64,000 nt of DNA from the NCBI RefSeq assembly GCF_900220965.1, contig NZ_OBQC01000014.1, positions 1 through 64,000 on the forward strand, read 5' to 3'. Both the position numbers and the translations under genes were made by a program. This DNA comes from Ureibacillus acetophenoni (lineage in GTDB: Bacteria > Bacillota > Bacilli > Bacillales_A > Planococcaceae). The notes under the pieces were generated by a model. That model was not told the origin of the DNA and did no database searches. It saw nothing but the letters and a program-made list of their open reading frames with translations. This document shows positions 63,528-64,000 of the stretch, piece after piece. Every line of letters begins with the position of its first letter. Position 1 is the first letter of the stretch.

Positions 63528-64000
63528 ATGAAGTGGCCAAATCATGGTGGACAGCCAGAAAAGATAAAACAACTTTTAAATATTAATATGGAGAGAAAAT
63601 TACTTGATTTTAGTGCAAATTTAAACCCTTTAGGCCCTCCTTCTTGGTTAAAGGCTACATTAGACGACAATTATGAGAAGATTACTCGTTATCCAGACCC
63701 TTCATATTCGAATAGCATCCTAACAATAGCCAATCACGAAGGGGTAGAGCAAGATAATGTTCTACTAACAAATGGAGGAGCCGAAGCGATATTTTTGGTT
63801 GCAAAATACTTTGAAAATAAGAAAACGATGATAGTTCATCCTACCTTCTCGGAATATGAACGAGCGTGCAAACACTACCATATAGATGTGGAAGATATTT
63901 TTTATGAACAAGAAAATGATTTTAATTTACAAATAACATTAATTAGCGAAAAACTTAAGGAAAAGGATGTTCTCTTTCTTTGTCGCCCGAATAACCCAAC
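63528..64000 (+). CDS. cobD: Threonine-phosphate decarboxylase CobD-like aminotransferase (partial)
   Basis: The first 157 residues of a PLP fold type I protein start MKWPNHGGQPEKIKQLLNI and include LDFSANLNPLGPP, LLTNGGAEAIFLVA and FLCRPNNP before running off the edge. In this operon it should make aminopropanol phosphate from threonine phosphate for CbiB. ATG ATG at 63525/63528 follows GAGGTGA. The PLP lysine lies beyond the window, so a histidinol-phosphate aminotransferase is not strictly excluded. Confidence 0.88.
   Translation, partial: MKWPNHGGQPEKIKQLLNINMERKLLDFSANLNPLGPPSWLKATLDDNYEKITRYPDPSYSNSILTIANHEGVEQDNVLLTNGGAEAIFLVAKYFENKKTMIVHPTFSEYERACKHYHIDVEDIFYEQENDFNLQITLISEKLKEKDVLFLCRPNNP

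Overview
The window comes from a low-GC, Gram-positive, spore-forming member of the Bacillales. The evidence is the AT-rich sequence, AGGAGG-type ribosome binding sites with many TTG/GTG starts, ResB/ResC-type cytochrome c maturation, a SpoIIP-like protein, SLH domains and a B. subtilis yvrCBA-like cobalamin importer. I cannot name the genus; Planococcaceae or Bacillaceae would fit.

Layout. (1) 1-4.3 kb is a mobile-element backbone: a small gene broken by one stop codon, an SF3 helicase/primase, a hairpin-bracketed repeat region that could be an origin, a Rad52-like annealing protein and two tiny coupled genes. (2) 4.38-6.06 kb is an IS3-family insertion sequence on the minus strand with a -1 frameshift site. 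(3) 6.07-10.05 kb is a cysteine-pair-rich cluster: a HesB-like protein, an MFS exporter, a MarR regulator and a flavoprotein. Three near-identical palindromes precede the last three. (4) 10.3-43.1 kb is a large copper and envelope-stress island. It holds CcdA, TlpA, a sensor kinase/response regulator pair, a beta-propeller lipoprotein, D,D-carboxypeptidase, cupredoxin, a Cys-rich copper-binding bundle, a second lgt, a GAPDH homologue without its catalytic His, NlpC/P60-SLH, rhodanese, a chemoreceptor, CopB, a zinc-binding lipoprotein, CsoR-CopZ-CopA, DUF1541 lipoprotein, C39-like lipoprotein, SpoIIP-like protein and multicopper oxidase. (5) 43.15-46.1 kb is resB-resC behind a truncated resA. 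(6) 46.4-50.9 kb carries VanZ, a broken ZIP transporter, an M23 peptidase and a large serine recombinase that probably marks one end of the element. (7) 51.2-64 kb looks like ordinary chromosome: hydrolase, TrxB, phosphatase, then a cobalamin-riboswitch-controlled uptake and assembly operon running off the right edge.

Two regulatory layers can be read in the island. ATACC-N7-GGTAT operators (CsoR type) lie before the cupredoxin protein, copB, csoR-copZ and copA. A second element, a 22-bp box of two 11-mers starting TTTCT(C/T)C(A/T)TAA, lies eight bases before a -10 element in front of the ccdA-TlpA-kinase-regulator operon, the carboxypeptidase, the lgt operon, a broken siroheme-protein/rhodanese locus, a TlpA gene and the C39 lipoprotein. 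Looser copies precede the multicopper oxidase, SpoIIP-like and NlpC/P60 genes. This suggests a two-component system that links copper or envelope stress to wall remodelling and thiol/disulfide chemistry outside the cell.

The island is also full of relics: ends of copA, a siroheme reductase, an HMA protein, a CsoR/CstR regulator, a DUF1541 protein, a histidine kinase, resA and a ZIP transporter. They indicate repeated recombination among related copper cassettes.
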